In this document: positions 23,553 to 31,750 of the stretch, one piece after another | Position numbering within the stretch: position 1 is the stretch's first letter | How the letters are laid out: every line of letters begins with the position of its first letter | DNA from: Alphaproteobacteria bacterium | GTDB lineage: Bacteria > Pseudomonadota > Alphaproteobacteria > Puniceispirillales > Puniceispirillaceae | Length of the DNA stretch: 64,000 nt | Reading direction: 5' to 3' | Assembly (NCBI GenBank): GCA_009919335.1 | Contig: RGCC01000001.1 | Location: 62,001-126,000 of the forward strand | Program-made: the position numbers and the translations under genes | Notes under the pieces: model-generated | Told to the model about the DNA's origin: nothing | Seen by the model: only the letters and a program-made list of their open reading frames with translations | The model's database searches: none

Positions 23553-26426
23553 ATGTCGATCTATTCATCTCAAAATCTGACGCTGGTTCTTGGCCCGACC
23601 AACACGGGTAAAACCCATCTCGCGCTTGAACGGATGACCGGCTATGCCAGCGGCATGATCGGCTTTCCGCTGCGGCTGCTGGCGCGTGAAAATTATGATC
23701 GGCTGGTTGCCAAGATCGGTGCTGATAAGGTCGGGCTTATCACTGGCGAGGAGCGTATTTTGCCTGCTGGTGCGCGCTATCTTTGCTGCACGGTTGAATC
23801 GATGCCGCTGGATGTCAATGCCGATGCCGAGCTTGCCAAGCGCCGGTTTGATTTCATTGCCGTTGACGAGGTGCAGCTTGCCGGTGACCGTGAGCGTGGC
23901 CATATTTTTACCGACCGTATCCTGCATGCAAGAGGCGCGTTTGAAACGATGTTCATGGGGGCAGAAACTGCCGCCCCGCTGTTAAAGGCATTATTGCCAG
24001 ATGCGAAATTTGAATTCCGTGACCGGATGTCGCGGCTAAGCTATGCTGGATCGAAAAAGCTGACACGCCTTCCGCGCCGCAGTGCCGTTGTCGCCTTTAG
24101 CGCCGCGGATGTTTATCAGATTGCCGAATTCATCAAGCGTCAACGCGGCGGTGCTGCGGTGGTTATGGGGCGGCTTAGCCCGCGTACCCGCAATGCACAG
24201 GTCGAATTATACCAGAACGGTGATGTCGATTTCCTGATTGCGACTGACGCCATTGGCATGGGGCTTAATCTTGATCTTGGCCATGTTGCCTTGTCTGCTG
24301 ACGTCAAGTTTGATGGGCGGCGGATGCGCAAGCTGTTGCCATCTGAAATGGCGCAGATCGCTGGCCGTGCTGGCCGGCACATGAATGATGGCAGTTTTGG
24401 TGTAACTGATGGATGCCGGCCATTAGAGCCAGAGATGATTGATGCGATCGAACAGCACCGATTTGCCCCGCTTCGCGCCTTTTACTGGCGAAGCCGTGAT
24501 CTTGGCTTTGCTTCAATTGATCAGCTGCTTGCCTCGCTTGAGGCGCCGCCGCCATTGCCGTTTCTGTTTCGCAAAGGTGATGCGTTGGATCATCAGGCAC
24601 TTACAGCACTTGCCGCCCGTCCGGAAATCCGCGCTGCGGTCTCTGGCGCGCGTGACGTGCGGCTTTTATGGGCGGTGGCGTCGATTCCTGATTTCCGGCA
24701 AAGCCTCCATGAAAACCATTATGAAATGCTTGCCAATATCTTCAAAACGCTTGTGGCACAGGGGGTTCTTGGCAATGATATGGTTGCCAAGGCCATGACC
24801 CAGCTCGATCGGATTGACGGCGATATTGATACATTAATGACGCGCCTTGCATATATTAGAACTTGGACATACATCACGCATCGTTCTGACTGGACAGATA
24901 ACCCCAACGAGTGGCAGAATCGCGCTAGGTTAATTGAAGACAGGCTGTCTGACTGTCTGCATAGCCGGCTGTCAGAGCGCTTTGTTGATAAGCGTGCCGC
25001 GCATTTGAGTCGAAGATTGAAGGAAACGAAAAATTTGATTGCCTCTGTAAAAGATGATGGCACGGTTCTTGTTGAAGGTGAGGAGGTCGGACGGCTTGAC
25101 GGTTTTACCTTTCATCCGACACTGGCCGATGGTGAAGATAAAGCCCCTATTCTAGCTGCTGCGAGACGCGGGTTACCCGATGAAATAGAACGCCGGGTTC
25201 GGGCCTTTGTGGCGTCGGCTGATCCGGCGTTTCGGCTTGGGTCTGATGGGGTGGTAAAATGGCGCGAGGCCGAGGTTGCGCGGCTGGTTAAAGGCGACGG
25301 GCTTTATGTGCCGCGCCCCGAACTTGTGACCAGTGATCTGCTGTCGATCGACCAGACCCAGCGTATGGTCCAGCGGCTGGTCGCCTTTGTCGCCGCGCAC
25401 GTCGAGACAGTTCTTGGCCGGCTGACCATTCTGGAAACGCCTGATGCAGCGCCGGTTAGCGAGCCAAAGACCAAGCCCGATGCGGTACCAAATGCGGCGC
25501 CAAATGCGGCGTCAAATGCGGAAACACCCAAGGATGCGGGTGCGGATACTGGTACGAATACGGGTGCGGATGCGCCGGCTGCAACGTCCGACAATATGCC
25601 TGTCAATGTGCCAGAAAAAGATGCTGGTGCGATCGCTGCTGATCAGGCACCGGCTGGGTTAAGTGGGGCGGCCAAGGGCATTGCCTTTATTCTGTTTGAG
25701 CGTCTTGGATCAGTGCCGACTGCCGAGATCGGGCATCTATTACGAGCGATGCATGAGAGTGACAAGCCGCGTTTGGCGCGGTTGGGGCTGCGGTTTGGCG
25801 TCGAAACGGTCTATATGCCCGAATTATTGAAGCCGGCGCAGATCGAATTGCGTAGCCTGTTATTCAGTCTTGCTAATGGCCAGTTCTATGACGCTACCCC
25901 GCCACCTGCGGGCCGGGTTGCGATTGACTCGGTGGCTGACGTTCCGGATGCCTATTGGTTGGCAGTTGGGTATCGGCGGCTGGGTCAGCGGGTAATGCGC
26001 GTTGATATGGTAGAGCGTGTGGCCATGCTGGTTCGCACTGCCGCGCGTGAAGGGCCGTTTAAGATTACCGAAGATATGCTGTCTTTGGCCGGGGCAACCC
26101 GCGAACAGATGGGGCAGATGCTGCTTGATCTTGGCTGTGCTGTGGTTGGTGAAGAGCCGGCCGAAGATGCAGATAAGCCCGCCTTGCAGATTTTTGAGCG
26201 AAAGCGGAAAGCGAGGCCGCCGCGTAATGATAAAGCGGGTGCGCCAAACCAGCCCCGTTCAGGCAAGACAAAGACTGACCGCAACGCCGATAAACGGCGC
26301 CACAAACCGGCTGGCAACAAACCGGCTGGCAACAAACCGCAATCGGCCTCCCGCCGGCCGGCCGAAAAACAGCCTGATCCGAATTCACCCTTTGCGGTTC
26401 TGGCTGCGCTGAAAACAAAAGTCTGA
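23553..26426 (+). CDS. Suv3-like DExH RNA helicase with low-complexity insert
   Basis: A 957-residue superfamily 2 helicase related to mitochondrial Suv3, a common alphaproteobacterial protein that probably unwinds RNA. Walker A is GPTNTGKT at 14-21, motif II is VDEVQLAGDRE near 108, and motif VI is MAQIAGRAGRH near 266. After the helicase core come helical regions, then a low-complexity Ala/Asn/Asp/Thr-rich linker (about residues 630-695, with PNAA repeats and GADTGTNTGADAP). A conserved C-terminal domain (AKGIAFILFERLG to LDLGCAVVGEE) and a basic Lys/Arg/Pro tail with KPAGN repeats close it. The tail would suit RNA binding. The S4-domain gene starts 4 bases downstream, so both are likely co-translated. 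Confidence 0.88.
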   Translation: MSIYSSQNLTLVLGPTNTGKTHLALERMTGYASGMIGFPLRLLARENYDRLVAKIGADKVGLITGEERILPAGARYLCCTVESMPLDVNADAELAKRRFDFIAVDEVQLAGDRERGHIFTDRILHARGAFETMFMGAETAAPLLKALLPDAKFEFRDRMSRLSYAGSKKLTRLPRRSAVVAFSAADVYQIAEFIKRQRGGAAVVMGRLSPRTRNAQVELYQNGDVDFLIATDAIGMGLNLDLGHVALSADVKFDGRRMRKLLPSEMAQIAGRAGRHMNDGSFGVTDGCRPLEPEMIDAIEQHRFAPLRAFYWRSRDLGFASIDQLLASLEAPPPLPFLFRKGDALDHQALTALAARPEIRAAVSGARDVRLLWAVASIPDFRQSLHENHYEMLANIFKTLVAQGVLGNDMVAKAMTQLDRIDGDIDTLMTRLAYIRTWTYITHRSDWTDNPNEWQNRARLIEDRLSDCLHSRLSERFVDKRAAHLSRRLKETKNLIASVKDDGTVLVEGEEVGRLDGFTFHPTLADGEDKAPILAAARRGLPDEIERRVRAFVASADPAFRLGSDGVVKWREAEVARLVKGDGLYVPRPELVTSDLLSIDQTQRMVQRLVAFVAAHVETVLGRLTILETPDAAPVSEPKTKPDAVPNAAPNAASNAETPKDAGADTGTNTGADAPAATSDNMPVNVPEKDAGAIAADQAPAGLSGAAKGIAFILFERLGSVPTAEIGHLLRAMHESDKPRLARLGLRFGVETVYMPELLKPAQIELRSLLFSLANGQFYDATPPPAGRVAIDSVADVPDAYWLAVGYRRLGQRVMRVDMVERVAMLVRTAAREGPFKITEDMLSLAGATREQMGQMLLDLGCAVVGEEPAEDADKPALQIFERKRKARPPRNDKAGAPNQPRSGKTKTDRNADKRRHKPAGNKPAGNKPQSASRRPAEKQPDPNSPFAVLAALKTKV
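25489..25521 (+). repeat. 12-bp tandem repeat in helicase linker
   Basis: The 12-base unit caaatgcggcgc/t occurs at 25489-25500 and 25501-25512 with a partial third copy to 25521, coding for NAAP/NAAS repeats. The linker around it is low-complexity, so slippage here keeps the frame and is tolerated. Confidence 0.85.
26302..26338 (+). repeat. 15-bp tandem repeat in helicase C-terminal tail
   Basis: The unit acaaaccggctggca is perfectly repeated at 26302-26316 and 26317-26331 with a partial third copy to 26338, coding for KPAGN repeats in the basic tail. Perfect identity suggests recent duplication. Confidence 0.9.
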
Positions 26427-26430
26427 GACG

Positions 26431-26844
26431 ATGAACGCTGCGGCGCCGGAAGCGGTCTTGCGGCTTGATAAATGGCTTTGGTATGCGCGGTTTTTTAAGA
26501 CCCGTAGTGCCGCCAGCAAAGCCATTTCCGGTGGGCGGTTTCGGCTGGATGGGCAGGTTATGGCAAAGCCGCACCGACAAGCGATTTGTGGGCAGGTATT
26601 GACCTTTGTGCAAGGAACAAGGGTTCGGGTTATAAAAATTGTCGCGCTTGGCAGTCGTCGGGGGCCGGCACCTGAGGCGGCGTTGCTTTATGAAGATTTG
26701 GCACCGGCACCGGCAGTGCCAGAAAAATTGGCCCCTAAACCGCTGGAATTTGAGGCGCGCGGTAAAGGCAGTGGACGACCAACGAAACGCCAGCGTCGGG
26801 AAACTGACCGGCTGAAAACAGGATTAGAAAGTGATGAGAGTTAA
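26431..26844 (+). CDS. S4-domain RNA-binding protein (Hsp15-like)
   Basis: A 137-residue protein with an N-terminal S4 domain: RLDKWLWYARFFKTRSAASKAISGGRFRLDG is the typical helix-turn-beta core, near residues 10-40. This arrangement matches Hsp15 (HslR), which binds stalled 50S subunits carrying peptidyl-tRNA. The C-terminal third is Pro-rich then strongly basic (GKGSGRPTKRQRRETDRL). It is 4 bases after the Suv3-like helicase and ends one base before the TerB gene, so three genes form a tight operon. Confidence 0.87.
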   Translation: MNAAAPEAVLRLDKWLWYARFFKTRSAASKAISGGRFRLDGQVMAKPHRQAICGQVLTFVQGTRVRVIKIVALGSRRGPAPEAALLYEDLAPAPAVPEKLAPKPLEFEARGKGSGRPTKRQRRETDRLKTGLESDES

Positions 26845-27309
26845 ATGCTAAATCGAGTTTCCGAATGGGTTAAAGGTTTTGCCAGTGATGAGGCTATTGT
26901 GCCTTGCGAGGACGCAGAATTTGCGGCCACCATTACTGCGCTTTTGGTCGAGGCAGGCATGGCAGATGGCACGCTTGACGAGCGTGAACGTAGCCGCATT
27001 CTGCATTTGATGACGGAACAGCTGGAGCTTGATGCGGATATTGCGAATGCCCGTTTAGATGAGGCAGTTGAGGCGCATGAATCGCGGATTGAGATACACA
27101 GTCTTATTCGCCAGATCCGTAGCGATACTGAAATGGAAGACCGGATTATTATTCTGGAAATGATCTGGATGGTGGTGCTTGCCGACAACCAGATTGACCA
27201 GCACGAACAGCAATTGATGCGGCGGCTTGCAGGTCTGCTCTTTATTGATGATGTTGCCTCAGGCTTGGCTGCAAAGCGGGCACAAAAACGTCTTGGTCTT
27301 GCTGATTAG
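26845..27309 (+). CDS. TerB-family protein
   Basis: A 154-residue all-helical protein of the TerB/tellurite-resistance-like group. It has AATITALLVEAGMADGTLDERER, then DRIIILEMIWMVVLADNQIDQHEQQLMRRLAGLL. Each half contains an acidic DGxLDExE or DNQIDxHE loop typical of the family's putative metal site. In alphaproteobacteria such proteins are widespread and rarely tied to tellurite; the physiological role is unknown. It directly abuts the S4 gene. A 91-base gap separates it from the ferredoxin gene. Confidence 0.82.
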   Translation: MLNRVSEWVKGFASDEAIVPCEDAEFAATITALLVEAGMADGTLDERERSRILHLMTEQLELDADIANARLDEAVEAHESRIEIHSLIRQIRSDTEMEDRIIILEMIWMVVLADNQIDQHEQQLMRRLAGLLFIDDVASGLAAKRAQKRLGLAD

Positions 27310-27400
27310 CCGCATCTGCGATAGATAGGTAAAAGAGCTGGGATGAAAGGGCTTCGTCGCGGCTTTTTCAAAAAATGAAATTAGAGGAGCAAGGCCACAG

Positions 27401-27739
27401 ATGACCTACATCGTCAATGATAACTGCATTAATTGCAAATATACCGATTGCGTTGAGGTGTGCCCGGTAGATTGTTTTTATGAGGGCGAGAATATGCTCG
27501 TTATCCACCCTGATGAATGTATTGATTGCGGTGTCTGTGAACCTGAATGCCCGCCTGAGGCGATTTTGCCAGACTCTGAACCTGAAGCGGAAAAATGGCT
27601 AGAGCTTAACCGCGAAATGTCTGAAATCTGGCCGAATATTGGTCAAAAGATTGAGGCGATGCCTGATGCCGAAAAAATGCAGGACGAAACCGGAAAATTC
27701 GACAAATATTTCAGCAAAGCTGCGGGTAAGGGCGCTTAA
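27401..27739 (+). CDS. fdxA: Ferredoxin FdxA (7Fe-8S type)
   Basis: A 112-residue soluble ferredoxin. The N-terminal cluster region reads [18 protein letters not shown]; the second motif is [16 protein letters not shown]. The pattern with an extra internal Cys ([10 protein letters not shown]) fits the 3Fe-4S plus 4Fe-4S class that is widespread in alphaproteobacteria. The C-terminal extension ([20 protein letters not shown]) is standard for FdxA. It is preceded by AGAGGAG and followed by the carD gene after 268 bases. Partner enzymes are not indicated by context. Confidence 0.93.
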   Translation: MTYIVNDNCINCKYTDCVEVCPVDCFYEGENMLVIHPDECIDCGVCEPECPPEAILPDSEPEAEKWLELNREMSEIWPNIGQKIEAMPDAEKMQDETGKFDKYFSKAAGKGA

Positions 27740-28007
27740 ATAAATCCTTATCCCCTTGGCATCCCTATGCTGTGGGCGTGGCCTAGATCGCTTTGCTGGT
27801 CAGGTGATTGATTTTTCCGCAAAATTAAGCTATGGTTTTTTTCAGAAATTAGAGATGAAGCCGGTGCGCACGGACTTTTGGGCGTGCGTCTCGACTATGC
27901 TGTTTTGCTGATCAATGCTTTGGTCAACGCATCATCTTCGTCATGGTTTATTTTTAAGGCTGGTGAGACGCAAAACGGGTTTGCAAGTCGCAGCGCTGAG
28001 GGAAAAA

Positions 28008-28511
28008 ATGGCACGGAAAAGTGAGAGTTCGTTTGAAGAGGGCGATTTTGTTGTTTATCCAACACATGGTGTTGGCCGTATATTAGGCACAGAAAACCGC
28101 GAAGTTGCAGGAATTAAGCTCGAAATGCTCGTCGTGCGGTTTGAGCATGACCGGATGACATTACGGGTGCCGATGGAAAAAGCGCGCAGCTTGGGCTTGC
28201 GAACCCTTAGTTCAAAAAAACAGATGGAACAGGCCATTACAACATTGCAAGGCAAGGCCAAAGTGCGTCGCACCATGTGGTCACGCCGTGCACAGGAATA
28301 TGAAACAAAGATCAAATCAGGTGATCCGGTTTCAATCGCCGAAGTCGTCCGTGACCTTCACCGCCGCGGTAACCAGTCAGAGCAATCTTATTCTGAGCGC
28401 CAGATGTATCAGGCTGCGCTTGAGCGTTTGGCTCGTGAGTTCGCCGCGATTGAAAAGATTGATCAGGATGCTGCTGCGCTTCGTCTTGAAGATCTTATGG
28501 ACGCTGCCTAG
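28008..28511 (+). CDS. carD: CarD-family transcription regulator
   Basis: A 167-residue RNA polymerase-binding regulator. The N-terminal Tudor-like RNAP-interaction domain is FEEGDFVVYPTHGVGRILG; the helical C-terminal domain includes MWSRRAQEYETKIKSGDPVSIAEVVRDLHRR. CarD stabilises the open promoter complex at housekeeping promoters. I chose ATG 28008 (after AGGGAAAAA) because the upstream in-frame extension from 27915 has no family similarity. Frequently located next to fdxA in alphaproteobacteria, as here. A terminator follows at 28630. Confidence 0.93.
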   Translation: MARKSESSFEEGDFVVYPTHGVGRILGTENREVAGIKLEMLVVRFEHDRMTLRVPMEKARSLGLRTLSSKKQMEQAITTLQGKAKVRRTMWSRRAQEYETKIKSGDPVSIAEVVRDLHRRGNQSEQSYSERQMYQAALERLAREFAAIEKIDQDAAALRLEDLMDAA

Positions 28512-28629
28512 CCGGCAGGATTGGCAACCGCTGGTTTGCGAAAATATGCTGGCGTTTGCCAGCGTCAGGCGGTTTAGGGCTGCAACGGCGACCATAGGTG
28601 TTAAGGGATTATATGAGTCCCATTATATG

Positions 28630-28652
28630 CGGGCAGCTCGGCTGCCCGTTTT
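28630..28652 (+). terminator. Rho-independent terminator after carD
   Basis: CGGGCAGC (28630-28637), TCG loop, GCTGCCCG (28641-28648), then TTTT. An eight-pair perfect GC-rich stem, 120 bases after the carD stop. Confidence 0.85.
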
Positions 28653-28733
28653 GCCGCGGTGGACCCCTTGGAATTTTGCGCTCATCAAGCGTGATGGGAT
28701 GCCGGCTATGCTTGCTTGGAGTGAGTTCTTTAT

Positions 28734-29675
28734 ATGGTAAATGCGTTTATTCAAGAGCGTGAATTATTTCCCCCGTCGATGCCATTCCGTAGCGGCTTTC
28801 TTCAGCGTGACAATCACGAAATTTATTATGAACAATGTGGCAGCCGCGACGGCCAGCCCTTGCTGTTTTTGCATGGTGGTCCGGGTGCGGGGACAGCACC
28901 GGCGCACCGGCGCTTGTTTGATCCAAGCAGATTTCATGTGGTGTTGTTTGATCAAAGGGGCTGTGGGCAATCACGCCCTCATGCCAGCCTCGAGGATAAT
29001 CAGACTGATGCTCTGATCGGTGATATTGAGGCGCTGCGCCAGTCGCTGGGGATCGACAAATTTATTTTATTTGGGGGCTCATGGGGCAGCACGCTGGCGC
29101 TGGCTTATGCGATTGCTTATCCCGAAAATGTGGCAGGGCTCATTTTGCGCGGTATTTTCCTTGGTACGCGCGCCGAAGTTGACTGGTTCCTGAATGATAT
29201 GGGGCGGTTTTTCCCCGAAGCTTATGACAGGTTCATCGGCCATCTCGATGCGGGCGAACGCGGTGATGTGCTCACCAGCTATTATCGGCGGCTTGTCGAC
29301 CCCGATCCAGCAATTCACCAAAAAGCTGCAGAGTTCTGGGCCTCTTATGAGACATCCTGTTCGACCTTGCGTGCGGGCAACCGGCATATGGGGGGGGCTG
29401 GCGCGCTGACAATGGCGCGGATTGAGGCATATTATTTTATGAATGACTGTTTTATGCCCGCCAATCATATCATCGAGAATGTTGGGCGTATCCGCCATTT
29501 GCCAGCGACGATTGTTCAAGGTAGGCATGATGTTATCTGCCCGCCAATTACCGCCACGCGCCTCGCGGCAAAATGGGGCCGTAATGCCAAACTGCAAATC
29601 ATTGATGCGGCTGGGCATTCGACGTTCGAGAGTGGGATTGCCCACGCCTTGATGGCGGCGTTGGACGAAATCTGA
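28734..29675 (+). CDS. pip: Proline iminopeptidase
   Basis: A 313-residue alpha/beta hydrolase that removes N-terminal proline from peptides (family S33). The oxyanion-hole motif LFLHGGPGAGT is near residue 43, FDQRGCGQSRPH near 74, and the nucleophile elbow GGSWGSTLALAYA near 108. The catalytic Asp is probably in QGRHDVICPP and the His in DAAGHSTFE. ATG 28734 gives MVNAFIQERELFPP; a later start at MPFRSGFLQ would fit shorter relatives. Single gene, followed by the XRE regulator. Confidence 0.92.
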   Translation: MVNAFIQERELFPPSMPFRSGFLQRDNHEIYYEQCGSRDGQPLLFLHGGPGAGTAPAHRRLFDPSRFHVVLFDQRGCGQSRPHASLEDNQTDALIGDIEALRQSLGIDKFILFGGSWGSTLALAYAIAYPENVAGLILRGIFLGTRAEVDWFLNDMGRFFPEAYDRFIGHLDAGERGDVLTSYYRRLVDPDPAIHQKAAEFWASYETSCSTLRAGNRHMGGAGALTMARIEAYYFMNDCFMPANHIIENVGRIRHLPATIVQGRHDVICPPITATRLAAKWGRNAKLQIIDAAGHSTFESGIAHALMAALDEI

Positions 29676-29713
29676 ACAAATTCAGGCCGCCAATACTGTT
29701 ACTATTTCATTAA

Positions 29714-29732
29714 AGCGACATATCATATCGCT
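29714..29732. promoter_or_regulatory. Candidate operator upstream of XRE regulator
   Basis: The near-palindrome AGCGACATATCATATCGCT (29714-29732) lies about 80 bases before the regulator's start codon. Arms AGCGA/TCGCT and ATAT/ATAT pair around a central C. XRE regulators often bind such dyads in their own promoters; binding here is inference. Confidence 0.3.
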
Positions 29733-29810
29733 CTTGTTGGTTCCTGCTAGCGCAAACAGCCGGTTCTCGACAGTGATTTTGTGTCAATTCTGGAATAGGG
29801 GTAACTGTAA

Positions 29811-30278
29811 ATGGCCGTCTCAAGGGATGATGAAGTCGAGCGCAACTTTCGTATCACCAATAATAATGCAATTGATATGCATGTTGGCAAACGCGTGCGG
29901 CTCCGGCGGACACTGCTTGGAATGAGTCAGGAACAGCTTGGTGCCGAATTAAATATTACCTTTCAGCAAGTGCAAAAATATGAACGCGGTGCTAATCGGA
30001 TCAGTGCGTCACGCCTGTGGGATATTAGTCAGATTCTTGATGTGCCAATAAGCTATTTTTTTGATGATATGTCAGAAAACACGATGCGCAGCTCGCCGCG
30101 CTGGGTCAGCCGCGGTGATGTTATGGATGCGATGACCAGCCAGCCACTCAAAGACCCAATGGCACGACGTGAAACGCTGGAATTGGTACGCGCCTATTAC
30201 ACGATTGAAAAGCCAGCCGTACGCAAACGCATCGCTGAAATGGTGAAATCAATTGCCACAACGCTAGCTGACGAATAG
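29811..30278 (+). CDS. XRE-family transcription regulator
   Basis: A 155-residue DNA-binding protein with an N-terminal Cro/CI helix-turn-helix: VGKRVRLRRTLLGMSQEQLGAELNI is followed by FQQVQKYERGANRISASRL, residues about 25-75. The C-terminal part (ETLELVRAYYTIEKPAVRKRIAEMVKS) is a short helical domain seen in alphaproteobacterial single-domain regulators. Target genes are not known. Upstream lies the dyad at 29714; downstream xseB starts 32 bases later. Confidence 0.9.
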   Translation: MAVSRDDEVERNFRITNNNAIDMHVGKRVRLRRTLLGMSQEQLGAELNITFQQVQKYERGANRISASRLWDISQILDVPISYFFDDMSENTMRSSPRWVSRGDVMDAMTSQPLKDPMARRETLELVRAYYTIEKPAVRKRIAEMVKSIATTLADE

Positions 30279-30310
30279 TCTAATCCCATAATCTTGATGG
30301 GATAAATGTA

Positions 30311-30577
30311 ATGAATGAAACGCCAGCAAAACCACCTGCTCTGGAAAAGCTGAGCTTTGAAGATGCGCTTCGTGAACTCGAGGGCATCGTCGCGTCGCTT
30401 GAACGCGGCGAGGTCTCACTCGAAGATGCGATTGCCGCTTTTGAGAGAGGCACTGAGTTAAAGTCGCATTGTCAGGCGCGCCTCGAAGAAGCCCGCATGA
30501 AAGTTGAAAAAATTAAAGTGCCAGCGACTGGCGGCGCACCTGATAGCGCCAGTGATTTTGATCCGGGCGAGGCCTGA
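30311..30577 (+). CDS. xseB: Exodeoxyribonuclease VII small subunit
   Basis: An 88-residue protein with the characteristic LSFEDALRELEGIVASLERGEVSLEDAIAAFERG, a helical hairpin found in all XseB proteins. It binds XseA to degrade single-stranded DNA; xseA is not in the window. It is the first gene of xseB-ispA-dxs-tlyA, a classic order in proteobacteria, with ispA starting nine bases after its stop. Confidence 0.95.
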   Translation: MNETPAKPPALEKLSFEDALRELEGIVASLERGEVSLEDAIAAFERGTELKSHCQARLEEARMKVEKIKVPATGGAPDSASDFDPGEA

Positions 30578-30586
30578 TTTCTGCGA

Positions 30587-31534
30587 ATGGTTGAATTTCA
30601 ACAACAATTACAGCGTGATGCTGTGGCCTGTGAGGCACTGTTGAAGCAAATGATCGCAAAGATGGCTGGGCCGGCAGGTCGGCTGAATGCGGCGATGAAT
30701 TATGCAGTGTTGAATGGCGGCAAGAGACTGCGTGCGGCGATGGTTCTTGGCGCGGCCCGAATGGCCCGTGATGCGGATAATGCCTTTAACGCGGATGATG
30801 CCCGTAACGCAGATCACGCAGTTGGTGTGGATCGCATGAATGGCGCGCTTCGCACCGCAGCTGCGATTGAATGTTTGCATGCCTATTCGCTGGTCCATGA
30901 TGATCTTCCGGCGATGGATGATGCTGATATGCGGCGTGGGCAACCAAGCTGTCATCAGAAATTTGATGAAGCCACCGCTATTCTGGCTGGTGATGCTTTG
31001 CAAACAATGGCGTTCGAGATCCTGGCCGATGATGCAACGCACGCAGATCCGGCAATACGAGTGCGGCTGATCACCGAATTGGCACAGTCATCTGGGCTGG
31101 CCGGTATGGCGGGTGGACAGATGCTGGATTTAGAGGCCGAAACGCGGCCTTTTAACCTTGCGCAAACCGTTGAAATGCAAATGATGAAAACCGGCGCATT
31201 AATCTCATGTGCGGTGACATCTGGTGGCATTGTTGGTGGCGCGGATAGTGCGTTATTGGCCGCACAAGCTGCCTATGCAAAAAATCTTGGGCTGGCGTTT
31301 CAGATTGCTGATGATTTGCTGGATCATGAAGGTGATGCTGAACTGCTTGGCAAGCCTGCTGGGCAGGATGAGGCGCGTGGTAAGGCGGGATTTGTGGCGT
31401 TGATGGGGGCAAAAGCCGCCGCAACTGAAGCCAAGCGTTTGATTGATGAAGCAAATCAAGCTCTTGTTCCATGGCAAGGCGCAGGTGACTATATGAGAAA
31501 TCTTGCTTTATTCGCCATTACGCGCAAAACGTGA
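30587..31534 (+). CDS. ispA: Farnesyl diphosphate synthase (IspA)
   Basis: A 315-residue trans-prenyltransferase building farnesyl diphosphate from IPP and DMAPP. The first Asp-rich motif is DDLPAMDDADMRRG and the second is QIADDLLDHEGD; GGKRLRAAMVLGA marks the IPP site. Between the latter and the first motif there is a species-specific insert rich in Asn/Asp/Ala (DADNAFNADDARNADHAVGVD), made of imperfect repeats of a nine- to ten-codon unit. It is between xseB and dxs, matching isoprenoid precursor supply. Confidence 0.93.
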   Translation: MVEFQQQLQRDAVACEALLKQMIAKMAGPAGRLNAAMNYAVLNGGKRLRAAMVLGAARMARDADNAFNADDARNADHAVGVDRMNGALRTAAAIECLHAYSLVHDDLPAMDDADMRRGQPSCHQKFDEATAILAGDALQTMAFEILADDATHADPAIRVRLITELAQSSGLAGMAGGQMLDLEAETRPFNLAQTVEMQMMKTGALISCAVTSGGIVGGADSALLAAQAAYAKNLGLAFQIADDLLDHEGDAELLGKPAGQDEARGKAGFVALMGAKAAATEAKRLIDEANQALVPWQGAGDYMRNLALFAITRKT

Positions 31535-31750
31535 TAAAGATAATATGTCATGTTTCATGAGCGCGGGCGCGCTTGCTGTTGACCACGGCAATGGACGAGA
31601 CCATATATAATCATCTGCGCAAGGCTGGGTGAACGGCCACGTACAGAAACATGAATATGTGATTGCAAGCGGCGGTGCGGCACGCCGGAACGAAACCATC
31701 AATTGCCGGTTTAAAATTATCTGGTTTAGGATTACGGGACATTAGGGTTG

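Noticed and set aside
26845-27309. Tellurite resistance function for the TerB-like protein
   Set aside because: No other ter gene is nearby and TerB-like proteins of this type are common in alphaproteobacteria regardless of tellurite.
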